Part shown: piece by piece, positions 1 through 8,632 of the stretch
Position numbering within the stretch: the stretch's first letter is position 1
Layout: each line of letters starts with the position of its first letter
Source of the DNA: Rhodococcus koreensis
GTDB taxonomy: Bacteria; Actinomycetota; Actinomycetes; Mycobacteriales; Mycobacteriaceae
Reading direction: 5' to 3'
Length of the DNA: 64,000 nt
NCBI RefSeq assembly: GCF_900105905.1
Contig: NZ_FNSV01000005.1
Span: 868,001-932,000 of the forward strand
Translations under genes and position numbers: made by a program
The notes under the pieces: model-generated
The model's input: only the letters and a program-made list of their open reading frames with translations
Told to the model about the DNA's origin: nothing
Database searches by the model: none

Positions 1-315
1 GGCGTCGAATTCCGCCTCGGTGCCCGAGTGCAGGGCGCCGTCGGCCAGCCAGTGGACGCGGTCGATCGGCACGGGTGTCGACAGTTCGAGACCGTGGCGC
101 TGCATCTCTCGCCACAGGTTCGGCTGTGTCCAGTGCACGTAGGCGCCGCCGAGTTCCACCGCCCGCCCGATCTTGTCATCGGTGTAGGTGCGACCACCGA
201 TGCGATCGCGTCCCTCGAGAACGACGACCGACTTCCCCTCCGCGGTCAGGTCCCGGGCGGCGGTGATGCCGGCGAATCCGGCCCCCACGACAACTACGTC
301 AAATACTTCGTTCAT
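1..315 (-). CDS. Flavin-dependent amine oxidase, N-terminal part (cut by window edge)
   Basis: The minus strand reads an open frame from an ATG at 315 to the window edge (105 residues). The N-terminus has the Rossmann FAD motif GAGFAG at residues 11-16, an acidic residue at about 34 that would bind the ribose, and RIGGR at about 39-43, all typical of the monoamine/putrescine oxidase family. AAGGAGAG lies just upstream. The genes beside it (ligase, hydrolase, aldehyde dehydrogenases, aminotransferase) make oxidation of an amine or gamma-glutamyl amine its likely role. The substrate domain is outside the window, so the substrate cannot be named. Confidence 0.88.
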   Translation of the reverse strand, partial: MNEVFDVVVVGAGFAGITAARDLTAEGKSVVVLEGRDRIGGRTYTDDKIGRAVELGGAYVHWTQPNLWREMQRHGLELSTPVPIDRVHWLADGALHSGTEAEFDA

Positions 316-366
316 CGACACTCTCTCCTTCATCAACTATGAGCGCGATCACAATCTAACATCACA

Positions 367-388
367 TAACCTCATATACTAGAGGTTG
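367..388. promoter_or_regulatory. Candidate operator TAACCT-N10-AGGTTG, upstream of the amine oxidase
   Basis: An imperfect palindrome about 50 bp upstream of the amine oxidase start. The same half-sites and the same 10-bp spacing occur at 6901-6922 and 8499-8520. A wider inverted repeat (TAACAT at 357 against GTGTTA at about 391) surrounds it. The form fits a GntR- or TetR-like dimer site; the cognate regulator is not identified. Confidence 0.6.
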
Positions 389-613
389 TAGTGTTAATTC
401 TTTGAGGTCGTGCTTTCTGCGCTCCGGTGGGCTTCGGAGGTAGCGCGCCGGTGTTCCGCGGCATCGCACACCTGCTCCCCGTCGGGCCGGCGCGCTGGCG
501 TAGTCGTCATCGTCGACGAAGTCTTTGTGCCGATGGATATTTCGCGTCGGCGTCATGCGTTGCACCCCGCGTTTCTGTAGTGAAGATGCCGAAAGGGCCA
601 CCGAACGCGCCCG

Positions 614-653
614 TTCCCCGCGCCCCTCGTTTGACAGGGGTGGGCGCGGGGAA
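614..653 (-). terminator. GC-rich hairpin downstream of the ald remnant
   Basis: Arms TTCCCCGCGCCC (614-625) and GGGCGCGGGGAA (642-653) pair perfectly over 12 bp with a 16-nt loop. It lies 56 bp after the stop of the broken alanine dehydrogenase and probably was its terminator. The remaining bases of 389-708 hold no convincing gene. Confidence 0.55.
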
Positions 654-708
654 GAGACCGTTCGGCGGCCCGTGGCCAGCCTTCGGATGTGGGAGAGGTG
701 CGGATTGG

Positions 709-940
709 TCAGACGGTGACGAGGTGAGCCGACTCGAGTCCGTGCGCGTGCGCGACGGGGGCGTAGGTCACCTGCCCGGCGTGGGTGTTCAGGCCCCGGG
801 CCAGCGACTGATCGTCGTTCAGAGCCTGCTCCCAGCCCTTGTTCGCCAGGGCGAGGGCGTAGGGCAGCGTGACGTTGGTCAGGGCGTAGGTGGAGGTATG
901 GGGCACGGCGCCGGGCGTTCGCCACGCAGTAGAGGATCGC
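709..940 (-). pseudogene. ald: Alanine dehydrogenase, 3' fragment
   Basis: The minus frame ending at 709 encodes the C-terminal end of L-alanine dehydrogenase (HTSTYALTN, then a run ending in HLVTV). Just upstream CVAN is still visible at about 920-935, but the following PGAVP is in another frame, so about two bases are lost there. The central part of the protein (roughly residues 90-300) is missing between this piece and the 5' fragment at 1297-1585. Alanine dehydrogenase normally makes pyruvate and ammonium from alanine; this copy cannot. Confidence 0.8.
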
Positions 941-962
941 TGGCCACCGCCGCATAGGAATT

Positions 963-1306
963 GGTGTCCACATTTCGGGGGAAGCCCCGACCACGTCCAC
1001 CTATTGATCCACTACCCACCTACCGTGCAACTCTCCACCCTGGTCAACAGCCTCAAGGGCGTCTCCGCTCGATACCTGCGCCAAGAGTTCCCCGACCACA
1101 TCCAGAAATACCTGTGGGGCAATCACTTCTGGTCACCGTCCTACTTCGCCGCCTCCGCAGGCGGAGCCCCACTCGCCATCGTCGCCGAGTACATCACCAA
1201 CCAACAACGACCCGAACCCACACAAGAAGCGACCCCGCTACGCGCGATCGCGCAGTACAGAATCAGCTTCCTCCCGGCCCTGAAGGGCCAGGCTTCCTCT
1301 GATTAA
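963..1306 (+). mobile_element. IS200/IS605-type TnpA transposase remnant
   Basis: The plus frame encodes the second half of a Y1 (HUH) transposase: [11 protein letters not shown] supplies the HUH metal site, followed by LVNSLKGVSARYLRQEF, FWSPSYFAAS and the expected catalytic Tyr in IVAEYI. The first 50-60 residues of the family are absent, so it is inactive. It lies between the two alanine dehydrogenase fragments and probably marks the event that destroyed that gene. No left or right hairpin end could be assigned with confidence. Confidence 0.75.
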
Positions 1307-1585
1307 TCCGGTGAACAGGACCTGTCCCTCGCGCATCCGGTGATACTCGGGTGCGATAGGTTCTTTGACCTTCAGGATCAGGTCACCGCTGGCCCACACA
1401 TCGTCGGCCGAGGAGAGGATCTGCGCGCCGGCGGCGAGGTAGTCCTCGTCCGGGATCGACGATCCGACCCCGGCCGACTCCTCGACGAACACCTCGTGCC
1501 CGTGTGACACGAGTTCATGCACACCTGCCGGAGTGATAGCGACTCGGTACTCGTGGTTCTTGATTTCCTTGGGAATGCTGATCTC
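1297..1585 (-). pseudogene. ald: Alanine dehydrogenase, 5' fragment
   Basis: Read on the minus strand this is the N-terminus of alanine dehydrogenase: IPKEIKNHEYRVAITPAGV, then GAGVGSSIPD and DLILKVKEPIAPEY, up to GQVLFTG, where the family sequence stops at about 1300. No ATG or GTG is in frame at the expected start: a GTG at about 1588 would need one extra base (GTGAG-ATC for GTGAGGATC). So the fragment has a likely start-proximal frameshift as well as the internal deletion. Confidence 0.78.
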
Positions 1586-1689
1586 ACAAGACCCTCACTT
1601 CGATCTTTTGTTGGTTTGTCGAGACGGGTGGGGTTTCTCCGACCGTGGCCCACACACGGTGTGGGGACCGCGTGGCGGCGGGCGAGGGC

Positions 1690-2937
1690 TCAGCCCACGG
1701 CCTCGAGAAGAGCTTTGTGCCGCAACCGTTGCGCGGGCGTGCCGCCGGCGATGACGACCCCGGTCATCGTGGACTCTCGAAAGTAGCCCACCACGACACC
1801 GTCCGATGCCCACCCGGGGGCGAAGCCGCCCTCCAGGACCTCGATACGGTCTGCGTGGTCGGTGCGCCCGAAACCCTGGATCCTGACGTCGAATTGGTCG
1901 CTCCAGAAGGCCGGCAGCGGCGCAAACGGTGCCGGAGCCTCGGCGCCGCTGTCGGCGGGGCTCAGCCCGCGGAGCAAGGTGGTGGCGGCGCGCTGCGCGG
2001 TGTCGGCGGGAACGCACCAGTGTTCGACGCGACGCGGGGTGCTGTCGAATCTCGGATTCGGGAATCGAGCCACATCTCCGACCGCCACCACCTCGCCGCG
2101 CCCTTCGACGCGCATCAGGTTGTCGCAGAGGACGCCATCGGACAGGTCCAGGCCGTTCCCGTCCAGCCATTCGACGTTGGGCCGTGACCCGACTGCCTCG
2201 ACCAGCACGTCGGCCTCGAGTTCGGTCCCGTCGTCGAGGATGACCGTACCCAGCGTCTCGAGATCCGATGGCCGTCCGATCAGGGCCGATACCGACCTGC
2301 CCAGCTCGAAGACCACGCCCTGCTCTTCGTGGAAGGTTTGCAGGGTGCGGGCGAGTTCGGAACCGAGCGGGCGCAGCATCGGTGCGATGAACGGCTCGAC
2401 GACACTGACGCGGCATCCGGCGCGGCGGGCACTGGCGGCGACCTCGCAGCCGATGAAACCGCCGCCGACGACCACCACGGAGGCTCCCGTGGTCAGCTGC
2501 TCACGCAGTGCGATCGCATCGTCGAGGGTGCGTAGTACGTGCCGCTGCGAGCCGAAACCGTCGATCGGCAGTCGGCGGGGCCGCAGACCGGTGGCGACGA
2601 CCAGACCGTCATAGGCGAGCGTGCGCCCGTTGGCGGTGTGCACGACTCGGTCCGCCAGCACGGCCCCGGTTACCTCGGTGCCCGTCACCCAGGACACGTC
2701 CTCGACGTGTGCGCGCCGGCGCAGGGCCACCCCCGGATAGTTGACCAGTTCGGTGGCGCTGAGTGCACTGGCGTCGGGGGCGACCAGGACGTTCTTCGAC
2801 AGCGGTGGACGGTTGTAGGGCAAATGAGCCTCGGCGCCGACCACCGTGAGCTCACCCGACCAGCCGTGCACGCGTAGTTGCTCAGCGGCGCGCAGTCCGC
2901 CGAGGGAGCCGCCGACGATGACAATCCGTGGTGTCAT
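1690..2937 (-). CDS. NAD(P)H:ferredoxin reductase (rhodocoxin/putidaredoxin reductase type)
   Basis: A 415-residue two-dinucleotide-binding flavoprotein: FAD motif GGSLGG at residues 9-14, NAD motif GGGFIG at about 158-163, and a C-terminal reductase domain with FWSDQFD. It transfers electrons from NAD(P)H to a small ferredoxin. The ferredoxin gene is directly upstream (3-nt gap), so the two form an electron-transfer pair for an oxygenase such as a P450. No such oxygenase is in this window. It is the last gene of an operon running from the aminotransferase at 6855. Confidence 0.92.
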   Translation of the reverse strand: MTPRIVIVGGSLGGLRAAEQLRVHGWSGELTVVGAEAHLPYNRPPLSKNVLVAPDASALSATELVNYPGVALRRRAHVEDVSWVTGTEVTGAVLADRVVHTANGRTLAYDGLVVATGLRPRRLPIDGFGSQRHVLRTLDDAIALREQLTTGASVVVVGGGFIGCEVAASARRAGCRVSVVEPFIAPMLRPLGSELARTLQTFHEEQGVVFELGRSVSALIGRPSDLETLGTVILDDGTELEADVLVEAVGSRPNVEWLDGNGLDLSDGVLCDNLMRVEGRGEVVAVGDVARFPNPRFDSTPRRVEHWCVPADTAQRAATTLLRGLSPADSGAEAPAPFAPLPAFWSDQFDVRIQGFGRTDHADRIEVLEGGFAPGWASDGVVVGYFRESTMTGVVIAGGTPAQRLRHKALLEAVG

Positions 2938-2940
2938 CGG

Positions 2941-3129
2941 TTAATCGTCCACACGGATCGCCTGGACGGGGCACACGTCCGCGGCCTCTTCGACGGACGC
3001 GCGAAGGGATTCGTCGGGCGCCGGCTCCCAGACCAGCCTCCCGTCGTCGTCGAACTGAAATACCTTCGGTGCGCTGAAGATGCACTGTCCGTGGTCGGCG
3101 CACACTCCGGTGTCTACGGTGACTTTCAT
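2941..3129 (-). CDS. 3Fe-4S ferredoxin (P450-type)
   Basis: A 62-residue ferredoxin. Cluster ligands fit C-x2-H-x2-C at Cys10, His13, Cys16 and a distal Cys53-Pro; replacement of the second Cys by His marks a 3Fe-4S protein of the kind that feeds cytochromes P450. The start ATG at 3129 follows GGAAGAGAGG. It is acidic and has no signal peptide, so it is cytoplasmic. The partner reductase is immediately downstream; the terminal oxidase is not in view. Confidence 0.9.
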   Translation of the reverse strand: MKVTVDTGVCADHGQCIFSAPKVFQFDDDGRLVWEPAPDESLRASVEEAADVCPVQAIRVDD

Positions 3130-3212
3130 GATGGGGCCTCTCTTCCCTGAGCGGTCGGTGGCTGTACCGCGATGGGTACGGTCGTTGTCTTCTGCCGGGT
3201 GTTCCGGGGTGG

Positions 3213-3968
3213 TCAGGAGCCGGTGCGCTGGTGGCGTGCCCGGCTGTCGATGTGGTCGAGGAACGCCCGGAACAGGGGGGTCGTCGGGTCCTGTTCGGGA
3301 TGCCACAGCACACCGAGCGCGAACGCGTGCGCAGGGGACTCGATGGCCTCGATCACCCCGTCCGGCACCGAGCGCGCACTGACCGTCAGCCCGGCGCCGA
3401 GCCGGCCGACGCCCTGGTGGTGTGCGGAGTACACGGTCGCGGTGTCGGACTGGTAGGCGCCCGCGGCGTCCGTGTCCGGGACGAGGGTGACCTCGTGCTT
3501 GCCGAACACACCGTCGTGGGCGGCGTGATCGTCGTGGGCCAGCGAGTCGGGCACGTGCTGGTCGAGTGTTCCGCCGAAGGCGACGTTGAGCAGCTGCATT
3601 CCGCGGCAGATGCCGAGGATGGGGATGTCGAGCTCGAGGGCGCGGCGGGCCACGGCGAGCTCGGCGAGGTCGCGCGCGGTGTCGGGTTCGGCCGTGGCGG
3701 CGTGGGCGGAGTGGCCGTAGGTTGCCGGGCCGATGTCACGTCCCCCGGCCAGGATGACCGCGTCGACGAGATCAAGTACCTGGTCTGGGTTTTCGGCCAC
3801 GTCGCCGTCGGCCGGGAACAGCAGCGCAGTCCCCCCGGCGCGCCGGACGGCCTCGACGTAGGTGGTCGGCAGCATCGCGGTGGGGATGTTCTTCCACATA
3901 CCGAAGTCCCCGTGTTCGACGCCGACGACGATGCCTACCTTCACGCGCCCGGAATTGGCGGAGTCCAT
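3213..3968 (-). CDS. Class I glutamine amidotransferase-like gamma-glutamyl hydrolase (PuuD type, peptidase C26)
   Basis: A 251-residue peptidase C26. The nucleophile is Cys121 in GICRGMQ and the catalytic His-Glu pair lies in LWHPEQ (His223, Glu225). AGGRDI is typical of gamma-glutamyl-GABA hydrolases, which release the acid after gamma-glutamyl protection of an amine. ATG at 3968 is preferred because GAGGTG lies six bases before it; a GTG at 3977 is the alternative. It starts right after the aldehyde dehydrogenase stop, so the two are translationally coupled. Context supports the gamma-glutamyl branch of amine catabolism. Confidence 0.88.
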   Translation of the reverse strand: MDSANSGRVKVGIVVGVEHGDFGMWKNIPTAMLPTTYVEAVRRAGGTALLFPADGDVAENPDQVLDLVDAVILAGGRDIGPATYGHSAHAATAEPDTARDLAELAVARRALELDIPILGICRGMQLLNVAFGGTLDQHVPDSLAHDDHAAHDGVFGKHEVTLVPDTDAAGAYQSDTATVYSAHHQGVGRLGAGLTVSARSVPDGVIEAIESPAHAFALGVLWHPEQDPTTPLFRAFLDHIDSRARHQRTGS

Positions 3969-3978
3969 GGTGGTCACC

Positions 3979-5472
3979 TCAGCCGATCGTGAAGGGGTCG
4001 CGGGTGGCGCCGGTCAGTTCGACCCAGACCGCCTTGGTTTCGGCGTATTCGAGGACCGCCTCGGGCCCGTTTTCTCGGCCCCATCCGCTGCTCTTGAAAC
4101 CGCCGAACGGTACGCCCGGTCCGACCACGCGGTAGGCGTTGATCCACACGGTGCCGGCAGTGACCGCGGCTGCAACGCGGTGTGCGCGCTGCAGGTCACG
4201 GGTCCACACTCCGGCGGCCAGGCCGTACTGGGTGCCGTTGGCCAATTCGAGTGCTTCGTCCTCGGTCGAGAAGCGTGTCACAGCGAGTACCGGGCCGAAG
4301 ACCTCTTCCTGCGCGATGGGCATGTCCGGCCGGACGTCGGTGAGCACGGTGGGTTCGACGAACAGTCCGCCGCGGCTATGTGATTGGCCACCGCCTGTGG
4401 CGACGGTGGCGCCGTCGGCGACCGCCTTGTCGATCATTCCGAGTACCGAGGCGAGCTGCGTGTCGTTCGCCACCGGTCCCATCTCGGTGGCCGGATCCGT
4501 CGGGTCGCCCAGCACGATGGTCTGCGCGCGGCGCACGATCAGCTCGACCAGCTCGTCGTGGATGGATTCGTGGACCAGCAGGCGTGAGCCGGCCAGGCAG
4601 GTCTGCCCGGTGGCGGCGAATACTCCGGCGATGACACCGTTGGCGGCGGCTTCCAGATCCGCGTCGGGGAACACCAATTGGGCGGACTTGCCGCCGAGTT
4701 CGAGCAGCACCCGGGTCATGTTCTGGAGGGCCGCGCGGCCGACCTGGACACCGACCGTGGTGGAACCGGTGAAGGCGATTTTGTCGATGCCGGGGTGGCC
4801 GGCGAGGGCCTTGCCGACCTCCGGTCCGGTGCCGGTCACGACGTTGAAGACACCCGCAGGGAAGCCCGCCTCGTCCATGCGCTGGGCGAATTCGAGGGTC
4901 GAGGCGGGAGTGTAGTCGGAGGGTTTGACGACGAGGGTGCAGCCGGCCGCGAGCGCGGGCGCGAGCTTCCACGCCAGCAGCATCAGGGGTGAGTTCCAGG
5001 GCAGGATGGCGCCGACGACACCGACCGGCTCGCGTCGGGTGTAGATGAAGAAGTTCGGGCGATCCGACGGCAGTGCGTCGCCGCCGAGTGTCTCGGCGAT
5101 TCCGGCGTAGTACCGGTACCACTGGGGCAGATAGGCCATCTGGGCGGCCATTTCGCGTAACAGTTTGCCGTTGTCCGTGGTCTCGATAGCGCCGAGTGCG
5201 GCGGCATCGCGCTCGAGTAGATCCGCGAGGGTGCGCATCAACCGTGCGCGCTCGGCGCCGGTGGTGGTCGACCACGGCCCGGTGGTCAGGGCGGCGCGGG
5301 CGGCGGTGACGGCGCGGTCGACGTCGGCGGCGCCGCCGTCGGGGGCCGTCGACCACGGCTCCTGGGTGTAGGGGTTGGTGGTGGCGTAGCGGGCTCCGGT
5401 CCCGGCGGGGACCCAGTGCCCGTCGATGTACATCTGGTATTCGGGCAGACCTGTGGTGTCGATCGTGCTCAT
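3979..5472 (-). CDS. NAD(P)-dependent aldehyde dehydrogenase (PuuC/betaine-aldehyde type)
   Basis: A full-length 497-residue aldehyde dehydrogenase. Catalytic Cys292 sits in GQTCLAGSR and the general base Glu258 in LELGGKS; FTGSTTVG is the nucleotide-binding loop. In the operon it is expected to oxidise the aldehyde made by amine oxidation, perhaps gamma-glutamyl-aminobutyraldehyde, to the acid used by the hydrolase downstream. AGGAG precedes the ATG. It is 15 bp from the aminotransferase gene. Confidence 0.92.
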   Translation of the reverse strand: MSTIDTTGLPEYQMYIDGHWVPAGTGARYATTNPYTQEPWSTAPDGGAADVDRAVTAARAALTTGPWSTTTGAERARLMRTLADLLERDAAALGAIETTDNGKLLREMAAQMAYLPQWYRYYAGIAETLGGDALPSDRPNFFIYTRREPVGVVGAILPWNSPLMLLAWKLAPALAAGCTLVVKPSDYTPASTLEFAQRMDEAGFPAGVFNVVTGTGPEVGKALAGHPGIDKIAFTGSTTVGVQVGRAALQNMTRVLLELGGKSAQLVFPDADLEAAANGVIAGVFAATGQTCLAGSRLLVHESIHDELVELIVRRAQTIVLGDPTDPATEMGPVANDTQLASVLGMIDKAVADGATVATGGGQSHSRGGLFVEPTVLTDVRPDMPIAQEEVFGPVLAVTRFSTEDEALELANGTQYGLAAGVWTRDLQRAHRVAAAVTAGTVWINAYRVVGPGVPFGGFKSSGWGRENGPEAVLEYAETKAVWVELTGATRDPFTIG

Positions 5473-5487
5473 CGGTTTTCTCCTGGG

Positions 5488-6855
5488 TCAGTCGGTCGGC
5501 AACGAGAGCGCCGCGGCGTCGACGAGTGTCGATCGCAGGATGGTTTCGATCTCGGCGAAGTGTGGGGGTCCGGCGATGAGCGGCGGCGCCAGTTGGACCA
5601 CGAGGTCCCCGCGCATGTCCGCGCGGCAGATCAGTCCCCGCCGATAGAGTTCGGGGGCCAGGAACGCCAGCAGCGCTTTGCCCTCGGCCGGCGAGAAGCG
5701 TTGCCTCGTCGCGGGGTCCTTGACCAGTTCGATCGCCCAGAAGTAGCCCGCCCCGCGCACGTCACCGACCAGGGCAATGTCGCGCAGCGACTCGAGCATT
5801 CCGCGCAACACTGGTTCGTTGGCGCGCACGTTTTCGAGCATCTTCTCGCTCTCCATCAGCTCGATGTTCGCCAGCGCGACCGCCGAGGCGACCGGGTGCC
5901 CACCGAAAGTGACACCGTGGGCGAACACGTTGTTGTCGGTGAGGAACGGCTCGATGACGCGGTCGGAGGCGATGACCGCCCCCATCGGTGCATAGGCGGA
6001 GGTGAGGCCCTTGGCTGTGGTGATGATGTCGGGCACGTAGTCGAACCGTTGGGCGCCGAACCACTCGCCCAGTCGTCCGAAGGCGCAGATGACCTCGTCG
6101 GAGATCAGCAGGACATCGTACTGGTCGCAGATCTGCCGCACGCGCTGGAAGTAGCCCTCCGGCGGGACGAAACAGCCTCCCGAATTCTGGACCGGTTCGA
6201 GGATCACCGCCGCGACGGTGTCCGGTCCCTCGAACTCGATTCTTTCCTGGATCGCCTCGGCGAGCGTATCGACCGCCTGCGGGTCCAGCCGGTAGACGTT
6301 GGTGTTTGTCACGTGGCTTCCGCCGATGGGCAGCGGCTCGAAAGGGGCCCTTGCCGTCGACAACGCGGTCGCCGCCAGTGCGCCCAAGGTGGTGCCGTGG
6401 TAGGCGGTGTTGCGGGAGATCACCTTGTACTTGCCGGCCTTGCCGCGAATCTTGTGGTACTGCCGGGCGAGCTTGAAGGCGGAGTCCACGGCCTCGCCGC
6501 CACCGCCGACGAAGAACACGCGGTTGAGATCCGCAGGCGCCAGGTCGGCGATCTTGGTCGCGAGCTCGATCGCGCGGGGATGAGCGAAGGACCACGTCGG
6601 GAAGAAGGCCAACTCGGTAGCCTGCTTGGCCGCAGCCTCGGCCAGCTCGGTGCGGCCGTGGCCGACGTTCACGCAGTAGAGCGAACTCAGGCCGTCGAGG
6701 TATCGGTTCCCGTGCTGGTCCCACACGTAGCAACCCTCGCCGCGGACGATGACCGGGACTTCGACCCCCTGCGCATACGCACCCATGTTGCTGAAATGCA
6801 TCCACAGATGCCTGCTCGGGTCGGAATCGACGGTCTGCACGGGATTCGTACTCAA
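5488..6855 (-). CDS. Class III PLP-dependent aminotransferase (omega-amino acid/polyamine type)
   Basis: About 455 residues. The PLP Lys is in TTAKGLTS (about residue 282), SDEVICAFGR carries the Asp that contacts the PLP nitrogen, and the GGGGEAVDSA loop binds the phosphate. It belongs with putrescine- and GABA-type transaminases. The frame is open to a GTG at 6870, but GGAGG is nine bases before TTG at 6855, so that start is preferred. It is the first gene of a five-gene operon and faces an aldehyde dehydrogenase across a shared operator region. Confidence 0.9.
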   Translation of the reverse strand: MSTNPVQTVDSDPSRHLWMHFSNMGAYAQGVEVPVIVRGEGCYVWDQHGNRYLDGLSSLYCVNVGHGRTELAEAAAKQATELAFFPTWSFAHPRAIELATKIADLAPADLNRVFFVGGGGEAVDSAFKLARQYHKIRGKAGKYKVISRNTAYHGTTLGALAATALSTARAPFEPLPIGGSHVTNTNVYRLDPQAVDTLAEAIQERIEFEGPDTVAAVILEPVQNSGGCFVPPEGYFQRVRQICDQYDVLLISDEVICAFGRLGEWFGAQRFDYVPDIITTAKGLTSAYAPMGAVIASDRVIEPFLTDNNVFAHGVTFGGHPVASAVALANIELMESEKMLENVRANEPVLRGMLESLRDIALVGDVRGAGYFWAIELVKDPATRQRFSPAEGKALLAFLAPELYRRGLICRADMRGDLVVQLAPPLIAGPPHFAEIETILRSTLVDAAALSLPTD

Positions 6856-6900
6856 CTCGACTACCTCCACTCTGACTCAGTCTCGGGGAATCTTGCCTTC

Positions 6901-6922
6901 TAACCTCTGACATTATAGGTTA
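6901..6922. promoter_or_regulatory. Operator TAACCT-N10-AGGTTA in a divergent promoter
   Basis: A perfect 6-bp palindrome with a 10-bp spacer in the 98-bp gap between the aminotransferase (minus) and the aldehyde dehydrogenase (plus). It is 31 bp from the plus-strand start and could control both operons. It matches the sites at 367 and 8499. Confidence 0.7.
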
Positions 6923-6953
6923 GATATATGAATGTCAACGAAGGAGCGACCTC

Positions 6954-8384
6954 ATGAAGCAGATACGCAGCCGGAACTTCATCGGCGGACAGTGGGTCGA
7001 CCCCGCCGACGGCGCACGAGCGCCGATCACGAATCCGGCAACGGGCACGGTCCTCGGCGAGGTGGCAGCGAGTTCCCGCGTCGACGTCGACCACGCGGTC
7101 GAGGCCGCCGAAACCGGCTGGCAGACCTGGCGGGAGACGACCCCGCGGGAGCGCTCGGAGTACCTCTTCGCCCTCGCCGACGCGATGGCCGCACACAGGA
7201 GCGAGTTGGCCGATCTCGAATCGGCGAATGTAGGCAAGCCCATCCTGAATGCCCGCGGCGAGGTCGACGAGGCGATCGACGGCCTGCGCTTCTTCGCAGG
7301 TGCGATACGCAGCTCAGAAGGACTGGCGTCCAATGAATTCCGCCGGGGTGCCACCTCGATTGTGCGCCGGGAACCCGTCGGGGCGGTAGGCCTGATCACG
7401 GCGTGGAACTTCCCACTGATGGGTGCGATCTGGAAGACCGGTGCCGCACTCGCCGCGGGTAACGTGTGCGTGCTCAAACCCGCCGAGCAGACCCCGTTGA
7501 CGGCACTGGCCCTCGCCGACCTGGCGGCCCCGATCCTGCCGCCCGGAGTCCTCAACGTCATTACCGGACAGGGCGATCCGGTCGGCTCCGCGCTCTCCCA
7601 GCATCCCAAGATTCGCATGGTGTCGGTCACCGGCGCCGTCGCCACCGGAAAGGCGGTGGCCGCCGCGGCGGCCCACACCCTCAAAAGGGTGCATCTCGAG
7701 TTGGGGGGGAACTGTCCCGCCATCGTGTTCGGTGACGCCGATCTCGATGCGGTGGTCGCCGGCATTCGTCATGCCGCCACGGTCAATTCCGGCCAGGTCT
7801 GCCTGTCCGCGTCGCGGCTTCTGGTGGCGAAGTCCTGCTACGACGATTTTCTCGATCGCCTCGTGCCCGCGTTCGAGTCGGTCCAAGTTGGCGCACCCGA
7901 GGAGGGCGAGCACATCGAGATGGGGCCGCTCGCCTATCGCGGGCACCGCGACCGGGTTGTCGACTACATCCACAGCGCCCAGAACGCGAAGATCCTGACC
8001 GGGCACCTCGACCCGGACACCGACAGCAATTTCGTTACCCCGACAGTGATCACCGGCGTCGAGCAGGGTGACACGATCGTTCAGGAGGAGATCTTCGGGC
8101 CGGTCGTGACCGTGCAACCGTTCGACACCGACGCCCAGGCGGTCGAATGGGCGAACGGCACCCCCTTCGGGCTGGCCGCGTCGCTGTGGACCCGCGACCT
8201 GAACCGGGCGATGAACACCGCCCCGCGCCTCGAATGCGGCACCGTCTGGATGAACGACCACCTGTCGATGCTTCCCGAGATGCCGCACGGCGGGCTCAAG
8301 GACTCCGGCTACGGCATCGAAGGCTCGAGCTACGGCATCGACGAGTTCACCCAGGTCAAACACCTGTGGATCAAGCACGGTTGA
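6954..8384 (+). CDS. Aminoaldehyde dehydrogenase (gamma-aminobutyraldehyde type)
   Basis: A 476-residue NAD-dependent aldehyde dehydrogenase with the catalytic Cys in SGQVCLSASR and the general base Glu in LELGGN. The ending HGGLKDSGYG and DEFTQVKH resembles 4-aminobutyraldehyde dehydrogenases. AAGGAG precedes the ATG. It would turn the aminoaldehyde from direct oxidation of a diamine into an amino acid, parallel to the gamma-glutamyl route. It is the first gene of the plus-strand arm. Confidence 0.92.
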   Translation: MKQIRSRNFIGGQWVDPADGARAPITNPATGTVLGEVAASSRVDVDHAVEAAETGWQTWRETTPRERSEYLFALADAMAAHRSELADLESANVGKPILNARGEVDEAIDGLRFFAGAIRSSEGLASNEFRRGATSIVRREPVGAVGLITAWNFPLMGAIWKTGAALAAGNVCVLKPAEQTPLTALALADLAAPILPPGVLNVITGQGDPVGSALSQHPKIRMVSVTGAVATGKAVAAAAAHTLKRVHLELGGNCPAIVFGDADLDAVVAGIRHAATVNSGQVCLSASRLLVAKSCYDDFLDRLVPAFESVQVGAPEEGEHIEMGPLAYRGHRDRVVDYIHSAQNAKILTGHLDPDTDSNFVTPTVITGVEQGDTIVQEEIFGPVVTVQPFDTDAQAVEWANGTPFGLAASLWTRDLNRAMNTAPRLECGTVWMNDHLSMLPEMPHGGLKDSGYGIEGSSYGIDEFTQVKHLWIKHG

Positions 8385-8498
8385 GCCCTGAGACCCGATG
8401 TCCCGGCGCAGCACTCGCGGCGCCGGAACATTCGTACAGACCGGTCTCGATGCCGAATGCACGGGCACTCGGGGCTTGCGAAACAGGAAACAAAAGCC

Positions 8499-8520
8499 TA
8501 ACATCTAATGTCAGATGTTA
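8499..8520 (+). promoter_or_regulatory. Operator TAACAT-N10-ATGTTA upstream of the glutamine-synthetase-like gene
   Basis: A perfect palindrome with the same 10-bp spacing as the sites at 367 and 6901; the third half-site base varies (C to A). It lies 113 bp upstream of the ligase start and suggests that gene is in the same regulon. Confidence 0.65.
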
Positions 8521-8528
8521 AATTAACC

Positions 8529-8549
8529 ACCCAGGGTTCGACCCTGGGT
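8529..8549 (+). other. Leader hairpin before the ligase gene
   Basis: ACCCAGGG (8529-8536), loop TTCGA, CCCTGGGT (8542-8549): a perfect 8-bp stem in the presumed 5' untranslated region of the ligase. There is no T-run, so it may be a leader structure or the end of the aldehyde dehydrogenase transcript. Confidence 0.45.
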
Positions 8550-8632
8550 TCCCGTGCCGCACGCACCATCGACCGAATCCTCTTGATGGGGTGCGGCGCA
8601 GCACACTATCTTTGAGACCCGGAGGCCAAAGT

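Noticed and set aside
5416..6903. A 495-codon plus-strand open frame
   Set aside because: It is antisense to the aminotransferase, which has clear PLP motifs. Long opposite frames are usual in GC-rich coding DNA.
8529..8549. GGGTTCGACCC resembling a tRNA T-arm
   Set aside because: The stem does not pair in the T-arm register (G53-C61 and following pairs fail), and no acceptor, D or anticodon arms surround it. It is a plain hairpin.
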